Assembly (NCBI GenBank): GCA_002914845.1
Contig: JXTC01000065.1
Span: 371,873-435,872, forward strand
Source: Trema orientale
Taxonomy: Eukaryota > Streptophyta > Magnoliopsida > Rosales > Cannabaceae
Direction: 5' to 3'
Length of the DNA: 64,000 bases
A program made the translations under genes and the position numbers. The number at the start of each line of letters is the position of its first letter. Positions within the stretch are counted from its first letter, which is position 1. The notes under the pieces were generated by a model. The model was given only the letters and a program-made list of their open reading frames with translations. It made no database searches and was not told where the DNA came from. This document shows positions 11,743-24,529 of this stretch, one piece after another.

Positions 11743-14122
11743 ATGGCGACGTCTTCGTCTCTGGTAGTACCCAGTGAAGGAAAACCCAGCAAAGGAACTG
11801 GCCGTACTGTTTCTGGCTCTGGTTCTGATGGTCATGGCGAAAGGCACTCTTGCGTGTCTCGTGCGCTGAACCTCCCGGGCATGGTTCAGTGGGGCAACCG
11901 CCGAAGTGTCCGCTTTCTTTCCAGGCACGAAGAAGAGCCAGAAGTACCAGATCTGGAAGCTCAAACGGTTCAACAAGATCAAAAAGATGGTGATGAAGAA
12001 GAAGAACAGGTGGTGGAGGCCGTCAAATGTACTCGCTCCTCTGGCAAGAGAAAGCTCCACCACGGTGAGAGCAGTACTAGAAGAACAAGCATTAGTACTA
12101 GTAGTTCTCGTGCTCAAAAGCTTGTCAAGAGATCCAAGCAACTCAAAAACTCCATTCACAGATGGTCTGCACATAGGTATATCTAATTATATATATGTAT
12201 ATGTATGCTTTTTCTTTGGTATTTTTGATGATTTAAGCTAACAAATTGAAATGGGTTTGTGATGAACATCTATATTATAATTTATCAGGTACAAGATGGC
12301 AGAGCAGAACATGTTGAACATCATGATAGCCAAAGGTGCTGTGCCCGGGAACCCGGTTCAGAGAGCTGCCTTGAGAGCTGAGGCAAGGAAGCTCATCGGG
12401 GACACGGGTTTACTCGACCATCTGCTCAAGCATATGGCCGGAAACGTGGCTCCCGGCGGGAAGTACAGATTCCGGAGACGGCATAACTCTGATGGGGCCT
12501 TGGAATATTGGATTGAGTGTGCTGACTTGTTTGAAATAAGGAGGATGGCTGGAGTCACTGATTCGTACTGGATACCTCCACCCGGGTGGAAACCCGGAGA
12601 TGATCCTACTCAGGATCCTGTTTCTGCCAGGGAGTTGAAGGAAATCAAGACAGAGATGGCCAAGATTAAAAGGTACATTTATTTGGGTTTTTGTTATTTT
12701 AATCTATGGCTTCCTTTTTTATTTGGTTTTTTATTATTTTCTTTTTCTTGGCTTAATTTGTGTTTATCAGGTGTATTCAGGAACTGGGTTCTAAGAAGCT
12801 TGAGGAGGAGCCTTCTTCTTCTTCAACCAGAGAACTCAGGTACAAATAATGTTATCTAATGCTTGTTCGGTTTATTAAACTTTGTTTTACTGATTAATTT
12901 CTATTCCTTTGTCGGTGTTGATATTTTCGTCATTGAGATTCTGGTCTTGTTGGGATTATAGGAGTCTTCTTCTTGGCTTCAAGAAACCAGAGGAGGATTT
13001 GGACCGAAATTCTACCATCACAAATGTCGATATGGCTGAATATGAGGGTTATTTCCTGTTAATGAAGGTAATGATAACAATAATAAAAGAAAAATGTGCA
13101 CGTTTGGGGAACAATGAATATAGGACTATGTTCGTTGGGCTTGATGACCCTGTTTAAGAAATGTCTAATACTCTCTTCTGTTGTTTTTGGTTTGGCAGAA
13201 AGCACTTATGGAGTTGGAGAAGGAAAAGGCCAAAATTGACAAACAATTTATGGAAATGTCCGAGTATTTGAACATCATGGAGGTACCACAATACATTTTT
13301 TAACGGTGTAAATCACTTAAACATCTTATATTAAAGGACATGAAGCATATATGTTAATGCATACATTCGGCAAGTCCAGAATGTTAGGTAATGGGACCAA
13401 AAGAGTAATATTTGTTTGGTTTTTCTGATTCAGTTGAAAGCATATTAGCATTGATAGATTTAAGTTTTCCTCCTTTGTAATTATTGGTTTCTTCTGAGAG
13501 TTGAACAGTACGGAACCAGTTCCTTAAGATAACCATTTTCGTGAAGTATTTATAAATGAATGAACAAGCATTTATATCAGTGATATTATTACTTGTTGTA
13601 TGATGATTAATGCAACACGCAATTTTGTAGGAACAATTACTGATATGGAAATCAAGAGGACTATTGTTGGACTCTGAAATATGGGAGAGAAGCAAAGAGA
13701 GTGGAGAAAATGGCAAATCAAGTGACGAGGGAGGTGACAAGGAGCCTGCAGCCAGTGCCACACAAACAGCGGAAGCCAGGGCAGCAAAGATACAGAGATT
13801 GAGGAGTGGTTTCAGGATTTGTAAGCCACAAGGGTCCTTCCTGTGGCCAAATATGCAGGTTACTAACTCTCAGTCAGATTACCCCCATGTTGTCGAAACC
13901 CCACCCTCAGCCTCCTCTTCCACCCTCTCACCGGCACCCTACCTCTTCTATTTGCCTCAAACTCCCCATCCACCTTGCCCTCTCAAGCCAGTGCCTTTCA
14001 GATTTCCCACATTGAGTTCCATGCCACAAGGCTGTCCTTCCCTTGATACTCCTCTTCCAAGGACCCCTAGTACACCGCTCATCAACCTGAATGAGTCCCC
14101 AAAGGATGCTACTGAGTTTTGA
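11743..14122 (+). CDS. DYAD/SWI1/AMEIOTIC1-type meiosis protein
   Basis: Six exons: 11743-12176, 12289-12672, 12771-12839, 12962-13067, 13199-13282 and 13631-14122. All introns are GT-AG, the total is 1569 nt (522 aa), and the frame is open throughout. The diagnostic block is residues 142-270: RYKMAEQNML, GDTGLLDHLLKHMAG, RFRRRHNSDGALEYW, WIPPPGWKPGD and DPTQDPVSARELKEI, the core shared by plant DYAD/SWI1/AM1 proteins. A charged coiled-coil-like part follows (KALMELEKEKAKID, about 330-360). The C-terminal exon has GFRICKPQGSFLWPNM, also a family feature as I recall it, then a Pro/Ser-rich tail. DYAD/SWI1 acts in meiocyte nuclei in meiotic entry and protection of sister-chromatid cohesion. The N-terminus (basic, Ser-rich, acidic patch near 75-100) is poorly conserved in the family. 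Paralogues exist, so orthology is inferred, supported by gene neighbourhood. Confidence 0.88.
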
Positions 14123-15450
14123 AAGTCTTATAGTTATGATCAAACCTTAAGCATTATAATGGTATTATTCAATTAAAGAAAAAAAAAAAGTGACAGTTAT
14201 GTGACTAATACTAAAAGAAAAAGAAAAAGAAAAGTATCACAGTTATGGGATTTACATTTTATCCACTTGGCTTATGTAATGCAGATTATTACGGTGTTCT
14301 TTTGGAGAAAAACATCATTGGAAATAACTCCATGGATTTTGTTACATTTATTTTTTGCATTCCAAGCATACCTACTTTTAGGACTTTGATAAATTTATTG
14401 GTATCCATGTCTTTATTTTAAGTCAAACAAAAGAGCCAACTTGAGTTTAATTGGAAATTACTTTCATGAATTCTTTTTTTGGGCTAATAATTACTTTCAT
14501 GAAAGTGAAAAGCACATAACCAATGCTTTGCTGAAATGATAATGCAATATATAGCAGTTCGTGGATCGTGGTGTTCTAGTGTCATGGAAGATTGTACACC
14601 TATTATTCAAGAACCATTAACAAGAGTTCTCCTCAATGCAGCGCCCGTGGCTAAAATTATAGTAAGGACTTCATTGACTGCTTGTAATTACCTAAAAAAG
14701 CCTAAGAGACATGAGCAGAATCTTTAAACAGCCTCAAGTTGACCATGCTAAAACGGCTAAGTTATAACAACATTCTTTTCACATTACATGATTCAAATGC
14801 CCCTTCTGCGCCCCTTGTAGAGCACCATGAATTTCTTGGACAACATGACATTCCCTCTACAGTTCAAGTCTAAAGAATAAACACGTTTAGTGTTTGCAAC
14901 ACAATGTTAGTCTATCTTTTCCAAATAGAGGAGCATGCGCGCTTTACTAATGTTCCTATTTGGAACTCCCAATTCGTTTGAATATTGAACATATTTGACG
15001 TAAGAAATGATGAAAATGTTTGTTCAACTGATCATTGTAAACTACACCAACAAAAGAATAAACATGGAAGAGTGATGGGAGAGCGACTGAGCCACGAATG
15101 TTTCAGTAAGTACTAGATCATCCTTGTTAGAAAGATCTATGTTCTCAAGAAACAAACCCCTTCACCACATCCGCTCTAGGATGCTAATTAAGGTATTTGT
15201 CGTGTGTATGGCCACATACTTTTCTGCAAAGTAAAGCTTGATTCTCTATAGGGAAGAAATAGTCGACTGTCTTCTGCAAAGACATGACTCATTTATGTAA
15301 GTAAACCAAAGTAAAAGATACGATCCAAATGATGTGAAAGAATTTATAAAAACAAGCAATCCTGAAAAAAGAAAAATGAAAAATGAAAAATGAAAAATAA
15401 ATTTTTTTTTTAATCTAGATTTAAAACTGAACATATATAAAATCTATGAA
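14123..15450. other. Intergenic DNA, no gene seen
   Basis: 3' flank of the DYAD-like gene, then AT-rich DNA. A frame at 14536-14727 has no family resemblance. Nothing else supportable was seen. Confidence 0.55.
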
Positions 15451-15816
15451 GGGATAATTGCAAAAAAATATCATGAAGTTTGGGTGTTCTGTAATTTAAA
15501 CCCTGTAGTTTGGACTCTGCAAAATAATACTATGAGATTAAGAATTTCTGAAAATTAATACCTTGGACAGATTTTTTGACCAATTTTGGAAACGAAAAAA
15601 TAATAATATCCTTATGAAAACTAGATTAATGCATATTATTCATCTTAATTTTGAGGATATTATTATATTTTATCAGTTAAAATTATTCAAAAAGTCAACC
15701 CAGTGTATTAATTTTCAAAAATTCTTAATCTCAGTATATTATTTTGCAGAGTCCAAACTTCAGGATTTAAAGTACAGAATACCCAAATTTCAGGATATTT
15801 TTTTACAGTTATCCCT
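15451..15816. mobile_element. Long-arm foldback MITE, 9-bp target duplication
   Basis: The arms are complementary over roughly 120 bp each: the left begins GGGATAATTGCAAAAAAATA and the right ends TATTTTTTTACAGTTATCCC; AGTTTGGACTCTGCAAAATA in the left arm pairs with TATTTTGCAGAGTCCAAACT in the right. A perfect 9-bp repeat ATCTATGAA flanks it (15442-15450, 15817-15825), fitting a Mutator-like transposase. It is non-coding; an apparent 92-codon frame across it is an artefact of the palindrome. Confidence 0.85.
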
Positions 15817-16083
15817 ATCTATGAAATTGTGGTATCACTAAGATATCACTTACCAAAACAATTCAGAGAGAAAGAGAGAGACAAATGAATTTGGCCTGAG
15901 CACGAAAGTTTCGTTGTTAAGAATAGAAAGAACAGCATGATATAATAAGCTTAGTGTAAAGCTTTTAAGGAATTAATTAACCTTATTATCTATCGCGTTG
16001 CCTAGAATCAAACAGAAACTAGTTATTCTGAAATCACGTACTTCTTTGGAAGCTTATGCACAGATTCAATATATATATATATA

Positions 16084-16429
16084 TCTATTACTATTATAGA
16101 AGAATGAATGTACATTGGTAAAATGAGATTTATTCCAACTGTTTGTTAAATATTTTATTATTTTTCTCTTTTAATTCTTATCTTTTCTTTCTCTTGATAT
16201 GCATATGTATTGGTGAGTTTATTAATTTGGGCCAAGCCCAAATGTCAGGTGCTGCTTCCCTCATTTTTTTTTTTTTTGTTAAATACATTTTTATCATCAT
16301 ATTATTATATATTTTGTTACTCAAATTTTTCTATTTTTATGAATTAATAATTACCAAAAAAATATTGTATAAATAATAGTATAAGTTGATTAACGGGTAC
16401 GTGTCTTAGGCACGTACTATAAAGCCTAG
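16084..16429 (+). mobile_element. Small Helitron-like element
   Basis: The 3' end has the Helitron layout: a hairpin ACGTGTCTTAGGCACGT (8-bp stem with one G-T pair), a 10-base spacer, then CTAG followed by T. The proposed 5' end is TCTATTACTATTATAG, preceded by A, so the insertion is between A and T as expected. The body is AT-rich and non-coding. A second copy of the same hairpin layout ends at 48098. Confidence 0.5.
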
Positions 16430-17533
16430 TATATATATGTGCAGGGTTGATGTGCATGAATCGTACTTGCTTTATGAATCGAAATGAAACAATATGTTAG
16501 AATTAAATTAATCACGTCAAAAAGGAGCAGTTGGAGTTGGATTCGAGAGTAGTAGAATGGAGACTCGAGTTGTTGAGCCTCAAGGTTATGGAACTTGCAA
16601 CTTGGTGACACGGCGGAGATAAGAAAGTTGAGGGAATGAGAATAAGAATTGCACGCATCAAAGCTTGGCTAAGGAATTAAAGATATAATTAAACTTTGAG
16701 CCAAAATTTCTCCTCAATGCCAATTTTCTAGGACTTGATCCAATTTCAAGGGATTAGTAGTGTTGTGCGATCTGAAAGACGAGTACAAATCTACAGTCAG
16801 TCAAATAACTAATCTCGCCCGTTCAATAAATATGTGACCTGAAATAGCAAGCAGAACATGGCCAATATACACGACCAGATTCCTCAAACTCGCCAAGATG
16901 CGACCTCAGCTGAGTGCTGAGAACAAATTCGAGGATTCATACTCCAACTAAATATGCGAGCTAGGACGAATTAACTACTACCTGGAAACTATGGAATAAA
17001 AGTGGGAAAAGCAACATCAATCATAATTATCAAAATTGTCACCTAAACTTATCAAGATTAGGTATTTTGGGAAGCCTAATTTTCCTCCAAAAATCCCACT
17101 TCGTGTAAATAGTCCTACTTCCCCAACTATAGATAAATGGAAAATGGCGTGTAAAAAAACAAGAGAATACACTAATAATACTCTCTCTCTCTCTCTCTAT
17201 ATACCACATATATAATAGATGTAGGCCAAATTATTCTTAGCTGAACCACTCTAATTTTGTGTGTCGTTCATCTAAATTCTTGTCGTTCATCTAAACTCTT
17301 AACGTTTAATATTATTTTTCCAAAAACACATATCTTAGTTGTTATATCAATTTTTAATATCAACAAGTAGCATAACCAATTCTCAACATCTGAGTTGTCC
17401 AGGACTCAATTCTCAAATTTTGCTTACATTTCCAAGCCTTATTAGCCAATTTACTTATCTCGATATATATAGGTAGGTAGCGAGCTTAGGCATGTTCTAG
17501 TACTATATAACCACATATATCATTTTTTTAATA
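16430..17533. other. Intergenic DNA, no gene seen
   Basis: No gene supported. A degenerate version of the Helitron-like terminus (GCGAGCTTAGGCATGTTCTAGT) is seen near 17478-17500. Confidence 0.5.
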
Positions 17534-17720
17534 GAGGAATACTAGTGATATTCTCTTTTACATTCTCTTTTGTATTCTTTCAATCTCACTGCTTGAGACA
17601 CGTGGATGTTACTACGATTTGTTGTATTATTAAAATATTAAGCTGTATAGTAGAATTCATGTGTCGGATATGAGACTAAAGAGTGTAAAAGAAAGTGAGA
17701 AAGAGAATGCATTTAACATA
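17534..17720. mobile_element. Possible short MITE
   Basis: The left end (GAGGAATACTAGTGATATTC, then TCTTTTACATTCTCTTTTG) and the right end (GAGTGTAAAAGAAAGTGAGA, then AAGAGAATGCATTTAAC) are imperfect inverted repeats, similar in wording to the element at 2290-2464. No clean target duplication was found. Confidence 0.4.
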
Positions 17721-18201
17721 TAGAGAGAGTCCTATGTTCCAATCTCCTAATTCTTAAATTTTAAAAAATAAAAAGGGAGGAGAATATACAAGTTCCCGCC
17801 ATCCACGTGTACCGCGGCTACTTTCGAGAAATTAACGAGAAAACAACCATAACGTGAAAAACTTCGGGACGATTTTGTAATTCGAATAACTTTTGTCTCT
17901 CCACCAACCAAGTGTCAAAATCCTAATAGTCAACGTAAATAGTCAAATTCCATTTACAACGTGTCATCCCGCTTTAGTCAAAAGGATTCTATTCGCAACG
18001 CTTCCTAAAATCAGTGGATTCGACCGTACCAAATTGAGCCTCAACCTTTCTTCCCCAAAATTGCCTCAAATTCAATTCAAACACTTGAAGTTGCTCTTCT
18101 GCAAAAGTCGAATCGCCCTATTCCAAAACTTGTTTCTCTTCGAGAATACTCTCACACACACACACACATATATTTATATATATACGGAAATATCTTCTTC
18201 A

Positions 18202-21200
18202 ATGGAATTCACAATATCTTCTGGTCTGCCCAAATCGTCTCTTTCACTGGCTCCCTCTTTCCCCATAACTCGCTCCAAATCGCAAGCTTCAGCTTTATCC
18301 AATCCTTCCCACCTCCCCAAGCCATTTTTCAAATCCAGAAGCTTCAGCATATTCCCTCTCGTCTCGCGCCAAAACCGGCCAATCAGATCACAAAGCTCCA
18401 ACCCGGCAGCTGACAATGGCTTTGTTCTTGAAGATGTTCCTCACTTGACCAATTTTCGCCCAGATTTACCGGTATCTTTTTTCTTTTGGGTCATCATTTA
18501 CATATATATATGCATATGCGTCGTGTTGTGTAATATATTATTAATCTCTATTGCAAATGGTATTTAGATATAATAATCGTTCTTGTTGTGAATCAGACAT
18601 ATCCAAATCCTTTGCAAAATAGCCAAGCTTATGCGATTGTCAAGTAAGTTTTATTGTTTCTTTGTTATGGAGTTTTATCTTGATCATCTCTGAGGATTTG
18701 GTTTTCTACAGCCCATTACACATTTGAGCTTTCTATTTCCATAGGCAAACTTTTGTAAGGCCAGAAGATGTGGTTGCAGAAAGAGTAAGTGCCCTTTGCT
18801 GCATTCACTTGTTTAAGCGTTTTTTTTCTTTCTTAGCTTTGACAGTCTCATTGGCCAATTACTTGTAATGGGTTACCCTTTATTTATGATTTTCCTCGCA
18901 AAATTTATATGGGTTCAGATTGTTGTTCAAAGGGATAGTCCCAGAGGAGTGCATTTTAGGCGCGCTGGGCCGCGAGAAAAGGTACTAATTTCCTCTAGGA
19001 GTTAAAATTTGGTCTTTTTGGTTGATCAAAGAATGGTAAAAAAGGATCTTTGGTTAATGCTTAGGTCTATTTCAAGTCAGATGAAGTTCGTGCTTGTATA
19101 GTGACTTGTGGAGGTTTATGCCCCGGGATTAATACAGTGATCAGGGAGATAGTGTGTGGCTTGAGCTATATGTATGGCGTTGAGGATATACTTGGAATCG
19201 AGGTGAGTCTGATGATCATTTTCTTATCAAATTACTGCCATGTATTTCATTGTTTTTGCAGTTTTTGACCTCTGTTTTGGTACTAATGAAAATTTTCAGG
19301 GAGGGTATAGGGGCTTTTACTCTAAAAATACATTGAGATTGACACCTAAAGTAGTAAATGACATTCATAAGCGTGGTGGCACCTTTCTTCGCACTTCGCG
19401 AGGAGGTCATGATACCCACAAGATAGTTGATAACATAGAAGACCGAGGAATAAATCAGGTAGATCTCTTTTGCGTAACCATCGGGGTCCCTTTTTACAAA
19501 ACTTAAAGAGCAAAAAGTACAGTTTTTAAGGAAATAAATAACAAGAGAAATTTAACGATATTTGTTTAGGTTTATATCATTGGAGGAGATGGCACTCAAA
19601 AAGGAGCAGCTCTAATATACAAGGTGACTGATTCCTCAATAGCAAATTTGTTTCCTTCAAACTGGTTTTGATGGAGTTGTGTCCATAGCATATTATGACA
19701 TGAATGTATTTTGTTTAAGGAAGTCGAGAAACGAGGTCTTCATGTAGCAGTTGCTGGAATCCCTAAAACAATTGATAATGATATTGCCGTAAGTTATACT
19801 TAACCATCATTTATAATTGGTATTCACGTTTCTGATTTTCTTTTTTATTAACTTGTGTGTGTGTGCACGCGCACGGGTGGGCTGTGGATAATCCTGATTT
19901 CTTTAAAAACTTCACTGAGATTCTTACCTATGTGCAGGAACAAGTTAATTCAGTTCTAAATTCTCAGTACCTTCTGTATTGTCCTAGTAAAATGGGCCAA
20001 AAGCTTCAAAATTCTAATTGAGCTAATTTTGATTTTAAAAAAAATTAAATTCGTCATACAAAGTCTATTGTCCTAGTAAAATGGGCCAAAAGCTTCAAAA
20101 TTCTAATGCAGCTAATTTTGATTGAAAAGATTAAGGCCCCGTTTGTTTCAACCATTCCATTCCATTGGAATGGAAAATCTATTTGAACGTGTGTTTGTTT
20201 CAATAATTCAGTTTTTCCATTCAAATAATCTTTTAGAATGTGTGTTTGTTTCAACAATTCAGTTTTTCCATTCAAATGGTCCATCCGAAAAATTAACCAT
20301 TGGAATGGTTTTTTTGTGTCTTGAATGAGAATGGAGGGAGGGAGGTGTTTTTGAATGGTCCATTCTAATACTCTTATTCTAATTACAACACATTCCACTA
20401 TTTTTTCCACATTCCACTATTTTTTCCATTCAAATGCCTCCCATTCCAATTATAACACATTCCACAATTTCTATTCAAATACACATATTCAAATAAGCGA
20501 ACCAAACAGGTTCTCCTCAAGTTTCATAATCTTAGATTAGTCAATTTTATGGAGCTCTATAGAAATCTTTTGCCAGCGTTAACAAAATATGAGAAAATAG
20601 TTTCTTTTTTTTTTTTTTTTCCCTTTCCATGTTCCTTTATCATTTATATTCTTTAGGGTTCTGTACTTTCAAATTAGATTTTTCTTTTTTTTCAGTTTTT
20701 ATTTACTGGTATGATGAACTATTGCAAATAGGTCATAGACAAATCTTTTGGTTTTGATACTGCTGTTGAAGAAGCTCAAAGAGCCATTAATGCTGCACAT
20801 GTGGAGGTTGAAAGTGTGGAAAATGGAGTGGGAATTGTCAAACTGATGGGAAGATACAGTGGTAAGTGCATTAGAGTATATATTCATTGAAATAAAATTG
20901 TCACCTTTCTTCTAGGAGAATGACTAGCAGTTAATGTTGTGGCTTTCTTAGTATTCATCTCATTAATTTTCTTGTCATTTATTTGGCTTTTTTTCATCGG
21001 CAGGATTCATTGCTATGTTTGCAACTTTGGCCAGTCGCGATGTGGTAAGATCTTATCTCTAGTTGACTGCACAGATATATCAAATCTTAAGTTTATAGGG
21101 TAAAAGCATGCAGTAGCAATACAGCAATCCTTGTCTGTAATATGAAAAGCAAAAAAAAGTTACGATAGATAAGAACTATTAGGTTTTGGACACATTGTTC

Positions 21201-22832
21201 TAGTTGTTCTATAGTGCCATCACGAATTAATTATGGAATTGATGGCCTATGATATCATTTTGTGCTTTCTGTTATATTTCAGTTAAATTTAATTAACTGA
21301 TCTTGTTGTTAGTCATTAGGAATATGACTTTATGTTGACAACAGGTAATGAACCACTGATAGTTGCTGTGACAGGATTGTTGCCTGATTCCAGAGTCGCC
21401 ATTCTATTTGGAAGGCCGGGGTGGGCTTTTTGAGTTTATTGAAGAGCGGCTTAGAGAAAATGGACATGTGGTAATTGTGATAGCCGAAGGAGCAGGGCAG
21501 GAATATGTTGCTCAGGAGATTGAAGCAATTGAGAAGAAAGACGCATCTGGAAACAAGCTCCTCTTGGATGTTGGTCTGTGGCTAACTGACAAGATTAAGG
21601 TATACCTTTATGTGTGTTCATTTGTAAGCACAGGAGGCTTTGAACTGGAAGTTATGGTATATACTTTAATTCTACTGATGTAGTTTTATCTGTATTACAT
21701 GTCACAGGCTCATTTTACAAAGGTTCGGAAGATGGCGATAAATATGAAATACATAGGTATCAAAATTGTGGGTACTACACTCAGATTTTTGGAAAAAAAT
21801 AGCCAATCGCGAGTTACCATTGAGGGAACTTTGTGAAAGCTATCTTTGTCAATCATGCCAAACTATATAGTTGTATTAAGGGAAATTGGAGAAATTAGAC
21901 CCATTTGATGGTAAATAGTAACTTTCAGCAAAAGGTGATGTTGAGCGTAGTCAAGTTATAACTTAAAAGACTATTTTTACTATGAGTTTTAAAAAATAGG
22001 CCTTTTTTTTTAAAAGTGCCATTTTGCAGAGACCCAAGGACTCATTTTTCTTCAATAGTTCTCGTTATAAATTAATTACTTAATTTAGTTGTATGAAAAT
22101 CTATACAAATTTACTGAAGAATATTCTGGGCAAAATGATTCCCAAATCAATTCCTCTATAAAAGTTTGATTTTCTTGTTCTTTATCTCTTCTTTACAGAT
22201 CCTACTTACATGATTCGAGCGATTCCAAGTAATGCGTCAGACAACATTTACTGCACTCTTCTCGCTCAGAGTGCTGTTCATGGGGCCATGGCTGGATACA
22301 GTGGCTTCACAGTTGGACCTGTGAATAGCAAGCATGCTTACATTCCGATCTCTGTAAGAACTTCCTCCCATGTCTATTCATGCCTCTTTATCAACTAGTT
22401 GCTTAAATTACATTTTATTTCACCACTATGGTATGGTTCAGAAAATTAGTTTCTCTAGAATTGTGATTCATGTCACTGCTGTTAATCGAACAGCTAAAAT
22501 CGTGAAAATAATGCTCATAAGTCTTAACTACATGGTTGGTTGTTGTATCTCTTTTACTCTTTTCCTTACATTGAATCGAATGATGTCTTTAGTGTTATGC
22601 ATAAGAAAAGAGTTCGGTAGTCTGCTATCAAACTTATCAGGACAAGCTTGGTGTGGTTTTGCAGCGTGTGACTGAGACGCAAAATACAGTCAAGTTGACG
22701 GACAGGATGTGGGCCAGACTTCTTGCATCCACAAATCAACCTAGTTTTTTGGGTTGCAATGATATGCCACAAGAAAGAATAGGCAAGGAGACTATCAATG
22801 TGATCAGCAGCTCGGAGATATCTAGTTCATAG
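18202..22832 (+). CDS. PFK: ATP-dependent 6-phosphofructokinase, plastid type (PFK4/PFK5-like)
   Basis: Fourteen exons: 18202-18471, 18597-18643, 18745-18784, 18919-18981, 19065-19202, 19300-19458, 19570-19623, 19720-19788, 20732-20861, 21004-21044, 21375-21599, 21708-21756, 22199-22353 and 22665-22832. All are GT-AG; 1608 nt encode 535 aa. It phosphorylates fructose 6-phosphate to fructose 1,6-bisphosphate. Visible motifs: CGGLCPGIN (about 155-163), [10 protein letters not shown] (242-251), catalytic PKTIDNDI (272-279), KLMGRYSG (about 317-324), IAEGAGQ and [11 protein letters not shown] near the substrate site. GGDGT, not GGDDS, argues for ATP rather than pyrophosphate as donor. The first 60 residues are rich in Ser, Lys and Arg and nearly free of acidic residues, as in a chloroplast transit peptide; size fits plastid PFK4/PFK5 (about 530-537 aa from memory). 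The cysteine-rich [10 protein letters not shown] segment is of interest because the plastid enzyme is reported to be thioredoxin-sensitive. Intron 8 is swollen by a tandem duplication and a MITE. Confidence 0.95.
19978..20126 (+). repeat. 89-bp tandem duplication inside PFK intron 8
   Basis: ATTGTCCTAGTAAAATGGGC and about 40 further bases occur at 19978 and again at 20067 with few differences (ATTGAGC against ATGCAGC). The duplication lies directly before the MITE in the same intron. Confidence 0.85.
20135..20512. mobile_element. PIF/Harbinger-like (Tourist-type) MITE in PFK intron 8
   Basis: It starts after TTAA with GGCCCCGTTTGTTTCAACC and ends with GCGAACCAAACAGG, giving the inverted terminus GG..CCGTTTG. 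The interior is made of repeated words CATTCCATT, TTTGTTTCAA and TTTTTCCATTCAAAT. It is clearly the same family as 32352-32711, where the TAA target duplication is clean; here the 3' duplication is blurred. Confidence 0.75.
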
Positions 22833-24529
22833 ATTTTATTGAGCTGTTCACAAATTCAATTGGACCAGCACTATCGATAGAAGCTGTTTGATCCTGTTCG
22901 AATTCATTTTGCTTTTATCACCAATGGTTATTGTATTGATAAATTATGTTTGCAATTCTCATAAATTTTACTGATAATTTGATTGTAAAATGATATGGCG
23001 CATTACACCGGTTTCATGAATCCGATCATAATGGAACTCTGATAATTTGATTCTTTCACTGTTTGTTGAAGCTTGTATTACTGTTTCCTGCTATAATCTA
23101 ACTGACACTACAATGTTTCTTACCCTTCAAGCTTATAAATCTTTTGTTTCTAACAAATATGACCACTTAGTGCCTATACGTAGAATTGTACAATTATACG
23201 TATTGCGTTATGCACATGAGGTCATCTAGATAAATGCTGGTGACGGCAGCAATAAATTGGGCCAAAACATTGTCCTTGTCCTACTTCTATGAGCTGTGAA
23301 TTCCCAGCAAGTTGCAACTCGTGGCCATCATATTATTAACTTTTAATGCCCCAGTTGCCCACTAGAATGCATTGTATAATGATGTGTACGGAACAAACAG
23401 ACAAATCTATTTTTGCAGCTAGGCCCACTTTGGGGTACCTTCAATCTCTTTCGATGCTTTCAGTCCCTCTATAATCTCTTGCGGATAACGTTTTATCAAG
23501 TCCCTAGGAATTCTTGTTATTTTGCTAAAAGGGTGCTAATGGGGACTTAGACTCTCAGAATTTTGATGGACTTACAACTACAAGTGGTTCATGTATCATT
23601 TCCGAACTGTCTTTGGAAGACATGTCATGACTGAAATACACAAGAGGGGGCTTATTGGTTCCCCTCCCTTAGTCCATGTCCCCCAATTAATCATAGGGCT
23701 CTGATTCTTATTGTGAATTTTTCAACCTTAGCTTGTATAGGATCACTAAAGTTTTGGATATGCTTGCGCTGAAAATCAAGGGAAACAAGAAGTCTATTGT
23801 TTGACAAATGAGATGGAAAATCTTAAAGAGTGTTTAGCTTGCTTCCCCATCTGGTGGAACTATCTATTCAAAATTATTGCTTGGGTTAAAAAGTTGGGCA
23901 TAGAGTACATAATTGGGAAAGACAAATTTTTTTTTTTGCTCCGATTGGGAAAGACAATTGGTTATTTTAGTTCTCCCACTTGGATTAATTCAAGATAAAT
24001 TGTCTTCCAATTTTTTTATTTTTCTTTTGAACAAGTGACAGAGAAAAAAAAGAACTACTAGCCAATAACAAAATATCTTGAATGACAGAATGATGGTGAT
24101 CGGACTTGTTATTATTGTTATGTTATTTTCATATACCTACACAAACGTCCTAGAACTTGGTGTAGTATAATTGAAGCCCAATCTAACATGTTAAAAATGT
24201 TTAGCGTATAGTACATTGAAAGGGGTATAGTACTATTATTACTAATAGGGTCAGGTCTGTCTATGACCACAAAAACTTCTTTATTAACACCGCAGTGATG
24301 TTATTATTTCTGTGTTTATAGTAACATGTCATCAAATAAGCATAATGTAAATCAATATCCTTAAGACATATATTTTGTACATAATTCATGAATTTTACAA
24401 CATTTAACGAAGTCAACGCTGAGTTTTACAATAATTTCCATAAGACTTTCTCCTAGCTCAGCCTTAGGCCATTCGCTAATAATGAAAACACCCCCATTAG
24501 ATGAGAACTACCGTCCAAAGTAATTTGCA
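22833..24529. other. PFK 3' flank and intergenic DNA
   Basis: No gene supported. The region after the PFK stop is AT-rich with a probable 3' untranslated part to about 23050. The remaining sequence has only short, unconvincing frames. Confidence 0.5.

Noticed and set aside
11740-12174. 144-codon frame antisense to DYAD exon 1
   Set aside because: It is a shadow of the plus-strand coding exon; its Ser/Thr/Arg-rich composition comes from codon complementarity.
16143-16376. 77-codon plus-strand frame rich in Phe, Leu and Ile
   Set aside because: AT-rich low-complexity sequence inside a Helitron-like element; no family resemblance.
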